DNA of 64,000 nt from Certhia americana (Eukaryota; Chordata; Aves; Passeriformes; Certhiidae), in the NCBI GenBank assembly GCA_018697195.1, contig CM031858.1:75141001-75205000 (forward strand), in the 5' to 3' direction. A model generated the notes under the pieces. It made no database searches. It saw only the letters and a program-made list of their open reading frames with translations, and was not told the DNA's origin. Numbering within the stretch: the first letter of the stretch is position 1; each line of letters starts with the position of its first letter. Positions 50,965 to 60,955 of the stretch are shown here, piece after piece. Made by a program: the position numbers and the translations under genes.

Positions 50965-52744
50965 CAGACAGACCTACCACAGGGGAGGCAATGCTGCACG
51001 TCATGGTCCCCAACACAAGTGAGCTAACTGGGGATGCTAAGACTGCAGGCAGCCTGGGCTGCAGGTGGTGTCATGCTGGTGGTGTTCACAGTCATGAGGG
51101 ATATGGGTCAGATGAAAAGTAAAGTCAGGCCACTGAACTGTAGAAAAGCAAATTTCCAGCTTTTCAAGGAGATAGTCAATAGGACACCCTGGGCAGCTGC
51201 CTACAGAGCTGGCATATTTTTAAGGAAGTTGTCCATAGAGTGCAAGAGCTGTGATCCCCAGGTGCGAAAAATCAGGCAAGGAAGGCAAGAGACCAACATG
51301 TCTGAGTTGGCACCTGTTGGTCAAACTAAAGATCAAGAAGCAAACATACAGGTAGTGAAAGAAAGGACAGCTACACTGGGAAGAATGTACGGACACAGTC
51401 TGGTTTTGTAGGGATGAGGCAAGGAAGGGAAAAACAAAGCTTGAGCTGAACATGGCAAGGGAAAAAATTATTAACAAGGAAGGCTTCTACAGGTATGCTA
51501 GGTAGAAGAGGAAGGTCAAAGAAGGTGTACCCCCACAATAAACAAGGCTGCCAAACTGGCAACTACAGATGAAAAGGCTGAGATACTTAACAACTTTTTT
51601 CGCTTCAGACTTCAGTGGAAGCCTCTCTTTCCATACCTCTTGGGAATGGACATGATACAAGGACAGGGGAACAGAATGCTTCCCACTGTAAGTGAATATC
51701 AGGTTCACGATCAGTGGAGAATCTGATTGTACGTACCTCCATGGGACCTAAATGAGGGGCATCACAGAGCCCTGAAGGAACTGGCTGATGTACTTGTCAA
51801 GCCACTGTACATGGCTTTTGAAAAGTCATGGCAGTCAGGTAAAGTCACAGGTGACTGGCAAAAGGGAAACATTGCTCTTATCTTTAAAAAGGGTAGAAGG
51901 GAGCAACTACCAACATGTCAGTTTTGCTTCTATATCTGGGAAGGTAATGGAACAGATGTTACATGTGGAGGGCAGGGAGGCGATTTGAGACAAGCCAGCC
52001 TGGCTTTACAGAGGGAAAGTCTTGACTGAACAATTTAGTGGCCTCTTATGATGGAGATTTCATTGGTCTAGATTTCTGAAAGGACTTTGACATGGTCCTC
52101 ACAATATCCTTCTCTGTAAATTTGAGAGATATGAATTTGATGGGTGGAGTGTTTGGTAGATAAGGATTGGATAGCTATATTCACAAGGTAGTGGTCAATG
52201 GCTCTATGTCCAGATGGAGACCTGTGACAAGGATCTGTGTTAGGACCAGTAGTGATTAATATCTTCACCAACAACATAGAAAAGGGATCAAGCGAACTCT
52301 CAGCAAATTTGCAGATGACACCAAGCTGAATGGTATGGTTGACATTCCTGCTATCCAGAGGGACCTGGGTGAACTTGAAAAGTGTGCCAATGTAAATCTC
52401 ATAAAATGTAACAAATTTGAGTGGAAGGTGCTGCACCTGAGTCAAGACAACTCTCAGTGTCAACATGGGCTGGGAGATGAACAGATCAGAGCAGCCCTGC
52501 CCAGAAGGACTTGGGATTGTTGGTGGATGAGAAGATGGACATGACCCACCAATGTGCACTCACAGCCCAGAAGGCCAAAAGTGTCCTGGGCTGCACCCAA
52601 AGAAGCGTGGCCAGCAGGGCAAGGCAGGGAATCCTGCCCCTCTGCTCTGGCAAGACCCCACCTCAAGTGCTACACACAGTTCAGGAGGTTTGGAACTAGA
52701 TGGTCCCTTCCAACGCAGGTTATTATTCTATGATTCTATGATTC
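50965..52744 (+). mobile_element. longest CR1 LINE copy, plus strand, internally deleted
   Basis: About 1.78 kb. It starts within the ORF2 endonuclease region (GGGGAGGCAATGCTGCACG near 50,980), runs through the linker and reverse transcriptase, and reaches the diagnostic avian CR1 tail (ATTCTATG)n at 52,725-52,744. The landmarks expected between about 52,680 and 52,690 are missing. The sequence jumps from CAAGTGCTACACACAGTTC straight to GGTTTGGAACTAGATGG, so roughly 300 bases of the 3' part are deleted. It is 5'-truncated and carries stops and frameshifts. Confidence 0.93.
51034..52320 (+). pseudogene. CR1 ORF2 remnant (endonuclease C-terminus and reverse transcriptase)
   Basis: CR1 ORF2 encodes an endonuclease-reverse transcriptase that nicks target DNA and primes cDNA synthesis on it. 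Here the frame at 51,034-51,411 carries the end of the endonuclease domain and linker, including KANFQLFKEIVNRTPW. The frame at 51,727-52,029 carries the start of the reverse transcriptase, including ELADVLVKPLY and FEKSWQSGKVTGDWQKGN, with the RT block I lysines. The segment that should hold the first catalytic aspartate (about 52,066-52,100) is broken by a stop. The F-A-D-D active-site box is still legible at 52,308-52,319, followed by T-K-L-N. It is non-functional owing to several stops, frame changes and the missing 5' part. Confidence 0.85.
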
Positions 52745-53900
52745 ATTCGGACTTTATCCTGAATTAAGAGTTCCAGAAGTTGTGTAAGAGTTAAATGTAA
52801 AAAAAAAAAACAAAGCAAGAACTTTTGGAACAGATATTTAGTTTTAAAGAAAAATGTTTTCAGTCATTCCAAGCCATTCCCTCGTTCATTCTACTTATAA
52901 ATTCTTTTATACTAGTACCAAGAGGTATATATTCAATCAGTTAGGTTACCATTACTTGTGGTTATGCAGAAGGTAAGTTTGCCAGCTATTGAGTCATCTT
53001 TTCTTTTCTTCTTGACTGGTGACAATGAACTTGTTAATTGGCTAAAATATTATATATTTCTTATGAGTCAATACTTTGTGTGGCCTGATATTTCATCCCC
53101 AAGGTCTTCTATCCCCCACTTACACTCCCTAAAAATCTTAAGGCAAGGTTGGTGCCCATTGCCTTATTTTCCATTCCTTTTCGTTAAAGTCATTTTTTCA
53201 GTTGAAATGACAAGAGGAATCACACTTGCAAGATTTCCTTTTATCTCCTGTAATAGTGTAGATCTACTGAAAAGTCATCTGTACTGTAGTCTAGTTGCAA
53301 ACATACCTGCTTCAGTGTTCACCAGCTTATTGTGGTCAGCCATGCCCTGATTCTAAATAAATGCCAATTTTTTGCTCTGTTATTTCTTCTGGTATTTAAG
53401 TCTGTGCATTCTGAGTCAAGCTTCCCTCATATGAGTTTACAGTTCTCTGCGGAACATGTTTGCTACATGCAGAGTCTTTTAGACAAGCACAGGTGTAAGC
53501 AAAATAATAATGTATGAAGGGAATTATGGTCATTTTTACTTAAACCTATTGAAACAAGTTTGCTCTACACAGGAAGTATTTTGAACACAGTTAAAGTACA
53601 TGACATCTGTTACAAACCAGTTTAATTACAGAGGAGTAAAGAGAACTAACTGTCTGTGAATAAAACGGAAAGGACATTGAAGGTTCTAAATATTCCCCCC
53701 AAAAAAACCGAGATAAAAAACAAATAAGATTAAATGCTGATACCAAAAACTTGATGTATTTTTTATTTAATAGTAAACGAGGCAAAGAGAGAAGTCTAGA
53801 AAGGTTAGAAAAAGCTAAAGTTACTTTAAAAGCATGGGATAGGTCACCACCGCTCTGTGCTACCTTTGCTGCTGCTGAGACAGGGTAGGGGGGAGTGAAG
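52745..53900. other. anonymous AT-rich sequence
   Basis: An A-run near 52,799 follows the CR1. A 130-codon plus frame at 52,958-53,350 has no recognised domain. I see no gene. Confidence 0.35.
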
Positions 53901-53929
53901 CAGTTTTTGCCTTTTTCTGCTTTTTTGCA

Positions 53930-54235
53930 GTTTGAAGCGTCTCAGCCGATTCCTGCGCTGCCGGGAAGGCTCTGCCGGGGCGCTCAGCCCATCCCGGGAT
54001 GCAGGCACGGTGCTCTCCCCGCGGGGCAGGACCGGACCAGACCGGGCGCTCGGGGGTCCCAGGGCTCGCTGCCGCTCTGCTCCAGGGCTGTGGGCTCGGG
54101 GGGCTCTCCCCAGGCTGGCAGCGTCGGCTCTGGAGCCTCAGGGTGTCTCAGCAGGCGATAGTGGGGAATGGGGAGGAAAGGCGAAGGTCAGGGATTTGGC
54201 CCCTCGCTCTCCCCTCCACGTTTTGCACCACTTTC
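53930..54235. promoter_or_regulatory. isolated CpG-rich island
   Basis: A hand count finds about two dozen CpG dinucleotides in about 300 bases, against almost none in the flanking kilobases, with high GC content. A run of CCGGG/CCCGG/CGGGGC motifs runs through it. In bird genomes such islands usually mark promoters, so it could be the start of an unannotated, perhaps noncoding, transcript. A GC-rich repeat 5' end is the alternative. A 176-codon plus frame (53,932-54,462) crosses it. Its Arg/Gly/Pro/Ser-rich composition is what any frame through CpG-rich DNA would give, so I do not call a protein. Confidence 0.5.
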
Positions 54236-55339
54236 ACCTTCCTTTTTATGGACTCAAGGCGGGCTGCTCACCGTCTGTCCTGCATGTAGTTTTCGGGAGT
54301 TCAAGAGTGATTATGACAAGCAGACATAGTGACAAAACACTTTTTGAAGCCTTTCTCTTGTTATCAGGCTCTTACAGCATCTTAACCACAGAACTGTTGC
54401 CTCAAAAATATTTTACTTCACACGTTAGAAATCTGTCAATTGTATTCTTCTGGGCATTTTGAATATTATTAAATTATGATAACAAGAAGGTCTGCTACTT
54501 ACTTCTAGACTTGAAAAACCATGGACATATAGAACTGGAAAAGTCTGAAACAATATACTGCTTCTGTGCATTTCAAGTTTAACTATCCAAGTCTGTTCTG
54601 GTGCCTGTCTCTTCAGTATCAGCTTCCTAATACTTCTGTCTTTCTTGTTGCAGATTCTACAACATTCTTTTTTATATTCTTGTGTTATGCTGAGGACCAG
54701 TCAGAAATATTTTTTTTTTAGCAGTCAATGGAGCACATTCTCTTCACTGTTGGCTCACTACTGGGAAATTGGACTAAGGAAAATATCTAGACAGCTGTAC
54801 TTAAAAGCTCTAATTCATTCAGTGTAGTTTTGCTACAATCATCTAAGCATTTTGAAAGATATGTATTCTTTAATTTTTTTTATTTTTTTTTAAATTTTTT
54901 TAAGGAAAACAAACAAACCAAACCCAGTTATCTTTTGTACCTCACAGCATTTCCTATTTTGCCATTCTCCTATGCTTTTTGTCTCCTCAGCTATTCCGTT
55001 ATGTGTTTTTCATAAAAAGTACTACTATATACTCTAGAGAATGTGATGCTAGCAAAACTGACAGGAGGGGAATCATTTCATTACTTATAAGGTGAAGTAC
55101 ATCCTTTAACTCAGCTTTATATTTGCATTTTTATTTTTCTTTCCTTTATTATAATATTGTATCATTGACATGATTTACAGTCCTTTAAATCTATAGATAG
55201 ATAATTTCTATTTTTGTGTATCTCAATCCTAATTTACCTTCCACTTTATATTATATTGTTTTTCTTTTTTGTTAACTTGATCTTAATAAATTGGAGTCAA
55301 GAGTAATTTTGATAGGCTGATTCAGATCTGTCTTTGAAA
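54236..55339. other. anonymous AT-rich sequence
   Basis: T-rich runs occur near 54,880. No gene or repeat ends recognised. Confidence 0.4.
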
Positions 55340-55571
55340 GTGTTTAGTCTTCCTGTTTTGGTGGTATCTGCAAAATGTCGAAGAGCATTTTGCACTCTGT
55401 TGTCTGAATCATTAATGAAAACAGTGATTTGAACTGGGTTCATCCCAAGCCTTTGCAAGGATCTCACATCGTATATTCACACAGCCTGAGTGCATTTTAA
55501 ATATGTGCTAGCTGAATAAGACCTGTTGCGCACTCATCTTATTATAGTGGTTTATATCTAGATTGTTGAAC
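55340..55571 (-). mobile_element. ancient CR1/L3-type LINE fragment, distal half
   Basis: The plus strand matches the antisense of the old amniote CR1 reverse-transcriptase region in order: GTATCTGCAAAATG, then TCATTAATGAAAACAGTG, then ATTATAGTGG and TATCTAGATTG. It corresponds to the part of the RT just downstream of the catalytic boxes. It breaks off at about 55,571. The adjoining part of the same element reappears at 58,801. Confidence 0.65.
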
Positions 55572-56125
55572 TTCTTTTATTGCATTGAAAAATACTGGAG
55601 AGCACCATGATTTTAAAGAACAGATAGATGTTGAATGGCTGTGCTTTCTTCAAGGAACTGGACATCATGAGTTGTTCTACTCTATTTTTTCTTCAGTGCT
55701 TTTAAAGCCATAGCCCTTATCCTATATCTCTTTTCATGTCTTTAACTGGTTTATTGTATGCATGTGATTAATTGACACCTTCTGACATTTCTCTTCCTCA
55801 CCTACTCCAGTACTTTTCCTTGTGCCTTGTGAAGTTCTATAAGCTCTAACAAGCAGTCAGTACATCTTCTAGTACATCAAGTACATCTTCTAACAAAAGG
55901 TTATCAACAGAATTTAACTTCAAGATTTGCTTATAAAAACAGTGTTTAAACCACAGATTATTGTTTTCAAGATTAGATTCCAGTGCTGTCCTTTCTTTCC
56001 TAACCCAAGTTACTCAAGTAACTCTAAAATTTAAGGTTGTGAGGTCTGTACATGTATGTGTGTGCAAAAATCTGTGTACATATGCATATAATTATTTAAC
56101 ATTTACATGTATGTGCGTACATATT
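55572..56125. other. anonymous sequence inside the split old CR1
   Basis: A short direct repeat of AGTACATCTTCTA occurs at about 55,860-55,895, and TG/TA-rich stretches precede the younger CR1. Nothing coding. Confidence 0.4.
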
Positions 56126-57063
56126 CATATCACAGAATCACAGCATATTCATATTCAGCATATTCTGAGTTGGAAGGGACTCACTAGGAATATCAGAGTC
56201 CACTCCTGGCCCTGCACAGGACACCCCAAGAATCACACCATGTGCCTGAGATCATTCTTTAAATGCTCGAGTCTTGAAATCTACCAGGCTTACTGCTGTG
56301 ACCACTTCCCTGGGGACCCTGTTCCAGTGCCCAACCACCCTCTGGATGAGGAACTTTTTTTCTAAAATCCAACCTAAACCTCCCCTGACACAACTTCAGG
56401 CCATTGCCTTGGGTCCTGTCATTGGCCACCATAAAGAAAAAAGATTAGTGCCTCCTCTTCCCCTCATAAGAAAATTCTAGACTGCTGTGAGGTCTCGCCT
56501 CAGTCTCTTCAAGGCTGAACAGACCAAATGACCTCAGCTGCTCCTCATACAGCTTCCCTTCAAGGCCCTTCACCATTTTTTTGCAACCTACTTTGGATAC
56601 TCTCTAAGCTCTCTAAGTGCTTAATTAATGTCTTTTTTATATAATAGCACCGTACCCAGCACTGGAGATGAGGCTGCCCCAGCTCAGAGCAGAGCAGGAC
56701 AATCCCCTCTTTTGCCTGGCTGTGATGCTGGATGCTGTGCGTGATGCCCCCCAGGACAGGGTTGGCCCTCCTGGCTGCCAGGGCACTGCTGGCTCATGTT
56801 CAACTTGCCATTCACCAGGACCTCAGGTCCATTACCATGGCACTGCTTTCCACCCTCTCATTCCGCAGTCTGTCTCTGCATCCAGGGTTTTCCCATCCTG
56901 GGTGCGGAATCCAGCATTTTCCCCTGTTAGATATTATATGATTGGTGATTGCCTTTATCTCTAATTTATTGAGCAGTCTCTGAAGAGCCTTCTTGTCTTG
57001 GAGGCAAGCAGCTGGCAACAGCTCCTCCCAAATTTGTATCACATGCAAACTTACTTAGTATCC
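56126..57063 (-). mobile_element. CR1 LINE, minus strand
   Basis: The 3' end is at about 56,126 (ATATCACAGAATCACAG, then GAGTTGGAAGGGACTCA). The 3' UTR landmarks follow (CACTTCCCTGGGGACCCTG, GTGCCCAACCACCCTCTG, TGAGGTCTCGCCTCAG). The C-terminal ORF2 part comes next (CAACTTGCCATTCACCAGG) and reaches the region around AATTTGTATCACATGC. The 5' truncation is at about 57,063, only a few bases from an LTR insertion. It is the same subfamily as 43,700-45,180. Frames at 56,668-56,964 plus and 55,961-56,365 plus are antisense or overlap artefacts. Confidence 0.9.
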
Positions 57064-57068
57064 TTTCA

Positions 57069-57636
57069 TGTTGTGGCGTGTTTTTCTTTAACAGTTTGCA
57101 ATGGTTTGTTCCCATTTCCCCATGTTGGTGGTTCAACCTAAGTTGTATCCTCCTACTTAGTTGTCCATCCTACCCCAACCCTGCCCCTTAATCCAGAATG
57201 TTCTCTTCTTAGATGTCAATCCTCTCTTATGCCAAACCCCTGCTTGTACCTCCCCTTTGGAAATCCCCTAATTCTGGACAGCCCCATTGGCCCATGTGAC
57301 CTGTTTGCCTCCCAGTCCTTCATTGGTGAATGCAAAGTAAATCCCATTCTTTTCCCTATTGGTTGAAGAATTGTACCCTCCCCTTGTACCCTTCCCTGTT
57401 ATAAAAGATTTTGCACCATGCTGGTTTTTCGTCTTTCGTCCCTGCTGCTCTCCTGGAATAAACTTCTTTCGGGAACCACAGGAAAGATGTCTCCCTATTC
57501 TCTACTCTGACCCTTGGAGCTTGACACCCTGTGCCGTAGAGCACAAGCCCTGCAGCTGCATCTCAGACTGCGTCACTTTCTGAGAACAGCCCACTCTTGG
57601 CCCGGGACTGGGAGCTGGCTGGGGAAAAATCTGGCA
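57069..57636 (+). mobile_element. solo LTR, 568 bp, perfect 5-bp target duplication
   Basis: Starts TGTTGTGGCG and ends AAATCTGGCA. TTTCA occurs immediately on both sides (57,064-57,068 and 57,637-57,641), fixing the ends. A TATA box (TATAAAAG) is at 57,400-57,407 and AATAAA at 57,457-57,462, 50 bases apart, which sets the plus orientation. U3 is pyrimidine-rich with CCAAT-type ATTGG motifs (57,286, 57,324, 57,359). A 5-bp duplication suits ERVL-type integration. No internal region is present. Confidence 0.9.
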
Positions 57637-57641
57637 TTTCA

Positions 57642-58800
57642 AAGTAGAAAACTAATATATAACGAAGAAATATGTAATTACAAATAATAAAAATGTCAGG
57701 AGATTGGGAAATTTTTTTAGATGTCAGAAAAACCCGTGCCTTACTTGTGTGAAGTTTTAGTTTTATCCATTGACAAGGATAGAATACCACATTCTACCAT
57801 GTCTGATATTTGTAACTCTTCACGTGTTCTGATTCTGTTTTCTTCCTCTTTCTCCTGGCTGTCTTCTATTCGTGACACTAAACTCTGGTTGTTAGCCTGT
57901 TCAGGAGAATACTAGTGTCCTTGGTTTCTTGTTAAATTAATTGTATTTGACTTAAGTAACTGTAACTATCAACTTACCAGCTACATTTCTTGGCCTGTTT
58001 TTTTGGAACAGGATATGGCTGCTTAAGTTCTAAGCCGTATGATTGTTGATCAGATTTGTTGCTGTAATAATAATAATTTACACTATAACCCAGGGGGCTT
58101 TTGCAACATACATATTCAATCACTACTTACATCAGGTATTATCAGTTATTCTTCTGCCATGAAATAATTATAAAACCTTTAAAGTCATATGATATTAAAT
58201 TGGCCAGCGGGAGCTGATGGTCCTGTTTTTTGATATTTGGAAGGATCTGTGTATTACATGTGTCAATGGAGGAATATTCCCTTTTGCATTATCATTCTGA
58301 AGTTACATTGGAGGTTGGCCACTGGGGTGATCACAGTTACCTTTTACCACATCACATTAGGCCCTTCAGATTGTGACTTTTATGATTCCATTAATGACAT
58401 GGCAAGTAAACACTGGATTTTACCTTATTCTGGATGGATTCTGTTGCTAATCATGGCTGAAGTTATGAACAAGTAATTTTGCTCAACAGTTAATACGAAA
58501 AAATTAGATACTATTTTTTATAATACTTCAAATAATTAATCTTAGCCTCCTTACAATTACAAGAAAAATGCATTTTTCAATCACAGATTCAGTTCAGTTT
58601 AAGTTCAAAACTTCCAATAAACAAACACCTTCACTGAAATCAGAGGACATAAATAGAAAATACTTTACTGCTTGAGCTCAGAAAAGCCAAGGCCTAATTT
58701 TTGCTTTTATGCTGTGCCGTGCAGTAATTTAATCCCTTATGCATGTATTATACATCCTTAATATTGTTTAAATATTTTGATCGGGCTGGGCCTATTGGGC
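57642..58800. other. anonymous sequence inside the split old CR1
   Basis: No gene or recognised repeat. A 79-codon frame at 58,237-58,476 has no domain. The segment ends where old CR1 sequence resumes. Confidence 0.35.
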
Positions 58801-59400
58801 TGCATTTTTCTGGCTTCCTTACGAGGTCCCATGCGGCACTGTGTAAAAGGCTTTATTAAAGTAGAGCGATCTCATCTTTTACTTCCTTCTTATCCATTAT
58901 ACTGAGAGTTACTGTGTCAAAGGAGGAAATTAGATTGTTTTGACATGATTTACTCTTGAGAGAGCTGTGTTGGCTGTTTTTCATCACCTTTTTATTTTCC
59001 TGTAGAGTGGTTATAAATTGGCTGTTTAATAACTTGTCCCAGTATCTTCGCACATACTGACAGCACGATGACTGGTCAGTGGTTTCTCAAGTCTTCCCTT
59101 TCCTAGTGGAATGTAATGGCTTGCCCTTCTTCAGTCCCCTGAGACCTCTCTTCTACAAGATTGCAAAGGTAATGACTGATTCAGATACTACTTTGGTTAT
59201 TTTATTAAGTGCTCAAAGTTTTATTCCTTCCCTTCACCCTGGCTCATCTAATTGTATCAAATATATTTAAATACCTTTTACCATAATATTTTATGCTGTT
59301 TCTCCATTTCTATGAATTTCCCCTTATTCTCAATAATTGTGATGTACTTGGTAGGGTATTTTTTGATGGTGAGTCAAATCTTGCTGTTTCATTCATCTGA
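58801..59400 (-). mobile_element. ancient CR1/L3-type LINE fragment, proximal half
   Basis: The plus strand is antisense to the RT region of old amniote CR1. On the minus strand the frame reads F-N-K-A-F-Y-T-V where the catalytic box F-x-K-A-F-D-T-V is expected (about 58,840-58,865), so the aspartate is now tyrosine. Landmarks follow in order on the plus strand: GTTTTGACATGATTTACTC, TGTTGGCTGTTTTTCATCACC, TGTTTAATAACTTGTCCCAG, ATGACTGGTC, TTGCCCTTCTTCAGTCCCC. The match fades after about 59,270. It continues the element broken at 55,571. Confidence 0.7.
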
Positions 59401-60199
59401 TCCCAAAATGGATGAAAACATCTGGAAAAAAAAAAAAAAAAAACATAGAAAAAACCCAAATTAAATTGTTATTTCAGGGCTTTTCTTCCTTTCTTTTTCT
59501 TGATAGTTTTGAGCCTAAACCTCCTGTGACCATCATTAGTAGCTTACACATTCTAATCCTCAGCCACCTCCTGTCAGTTGCAATTGAGGCTGGAGACATT
59601 TCACATTCTCTCCACTGTATTCTCTAACTTCTACAAGACATTGTGTCTGTGTTCCTTTCTAACAGGTATTGGATAATTAATGTTTCCCTTTATCACCGGC
59701 TCCCACTTTTTCTGTTGCCAAAAATATCTAATTTCCTGCCTATGGCGGAGCGGTTTAAAAGAGACTCTCATCATTACAACCCTTTGGTCTGTGTTTTCTA
59801 TATTCATTAAAAAAAAAACAAAAAACACAAACAAAAACAAACTAACCAAACAAAAAAACCCCTCCAAACCAAAACCCCTAACCCAAACCAGCTTAGTCTA
59901 TTGATATGTTTTTAGAACAAATATATGTGTATGTGTATATATATATATTTCTTAATATTTAACATTATCTCCATTTTTAGTTCTGTATTTGTCCTTTCAA
60001 ATTCTAATCTGGGATGTGTTTTCACAACATAGGGAAAAAATTCATATTAATTACATAGAAAATACTTCATCCTTGTACAAGTAAATGTAACTTTTCATAT
60101 CCATTGCTCTTACTTTGACTGCAAATGCAAATTATATTTAGTAAACCTGCAGCATATGGCACATCTCCCCTCCCCTCCCCGCTCGGGTTTTTTACACGA
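59401..60199. other. anonymous sequence with A/C-rich low complexity
   Basis: An A-run lies at 59,426-59,443 and an A/C-rich tract (CAAAC-type) at about 59,809-59,890. TG/TA repeats occur near 59,925-59,950. No gene seen. Confidence 0.4.
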
Positions 60200-60759
60200 T
60201 GTTGTTGTTGTTCCCGAGATTGTAAAAGTCTTTTGCCCAGCACCGAGATAGAAGGAAAAAACCGAGAGACGTCTCCTCTGCTTCTTCAAGGCTGTTTATT
60301 TTTTCCCTTATCAGCACAATTTCTTGTCTGACCCACAGAGATCTGTTCATCAGGTCAGCTCTCATGGAAAGGACTCAGCCCCAAAGGTGACGATTATCTT
60401 TATACTACAAACTACGTAATCAGTATTTATAATTCTTCTCCAATAACTATTATCTATGTTAGAAGGTTAGATTCTCTTCTAAGCCAACTATAATTGCCAC
60501 CTCACTGCAGAAGATGGAGGCAAGGAAGAAGAAGGAAGAAACCCAAAAGCCATGTGCTTCCTCCATCTTGTCATCACTTGCTTACCATCCTAAAATCCCC
60601 ATATATCTAAAATTCTCACCCTGTGATAAAACTATGCACTATTCTACTGTCTAATACACACTCTTAAATAACCTGCTTCATTTCAGAGCTTAAAAGCCCT
60701 TTTTCCATGAACAAAGGTTAAAAACACTGTTTGTCAGAGATTCTAAAATCTCTCAAACA
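60200..60759 (-). mobile_element. solo ERV LTR, family A, minus strand
   Basis: Read on the minus strand it begins TGTTTGAGAG and ends GAACAACAACAACA. It carries AATAAA at about 60,294-60,299, followed by a TCTCTCGG-containing U5 like that of the LTR at 390-940. Shared motifs in the same order are CATGGAAAAAGGG, TCACAGGGTGAG, ACAAGATGGAGG and the AATAAAC/TCTCTCG segment. The ends are taken from that comparison. No convincing target duplication was found, partly because the 3' terminus is a short TTG repeat that makes its exact position ambiguous. Confidence 0.7.
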
Positions 60760-60832
60760 TGCAAAGAGAAATTTGTCATATTTCCAGACTCCAACACTCC
60801 CCTCCCCTCTCCCTTCTCCCTCTCCGCTTCTG

Positions 60833-60918
60833 CTCTCTTTCTTTCTCTTTCTCTTTCTCTTTCTCTTTCTCTTTCTCTTTCTCTTTNNNNNNNNNNTTTC
60901 TCTTTCTCTTTCTCTTTC

Positions 60919-60950
<32 letters not shown>

Positions 60951-60955
60951 CTTTT
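60833..60955. repeat. pyrimidine hexamer microsatellite with assembly gap
   Basis: A (TTTCTC)n array of around twenty visible units, interrupted by ten Ns at 60,887-60,896. The Ns are an assembly placeholder, so the true array length is unknown. The Lys/Arg/Glu and Leu/Phe/Ser frames through it are artefacts. Confidence 0.95.

Noticed and set aside
53932..54462. 176-codon plus-strand frame, the longest in the window
   Set aside because: It crosses the CpG island and has the Arg/Gly/Pro/Ser bias of any frame in such DNA. It then runs into AT-rich sequence with no domain, and two other frames are open in the same place.
59871..59884. Telomere-like CCCTAACCC
   Set aside because: Only one and a half units inside a general A/C-rich low-complexity tract.
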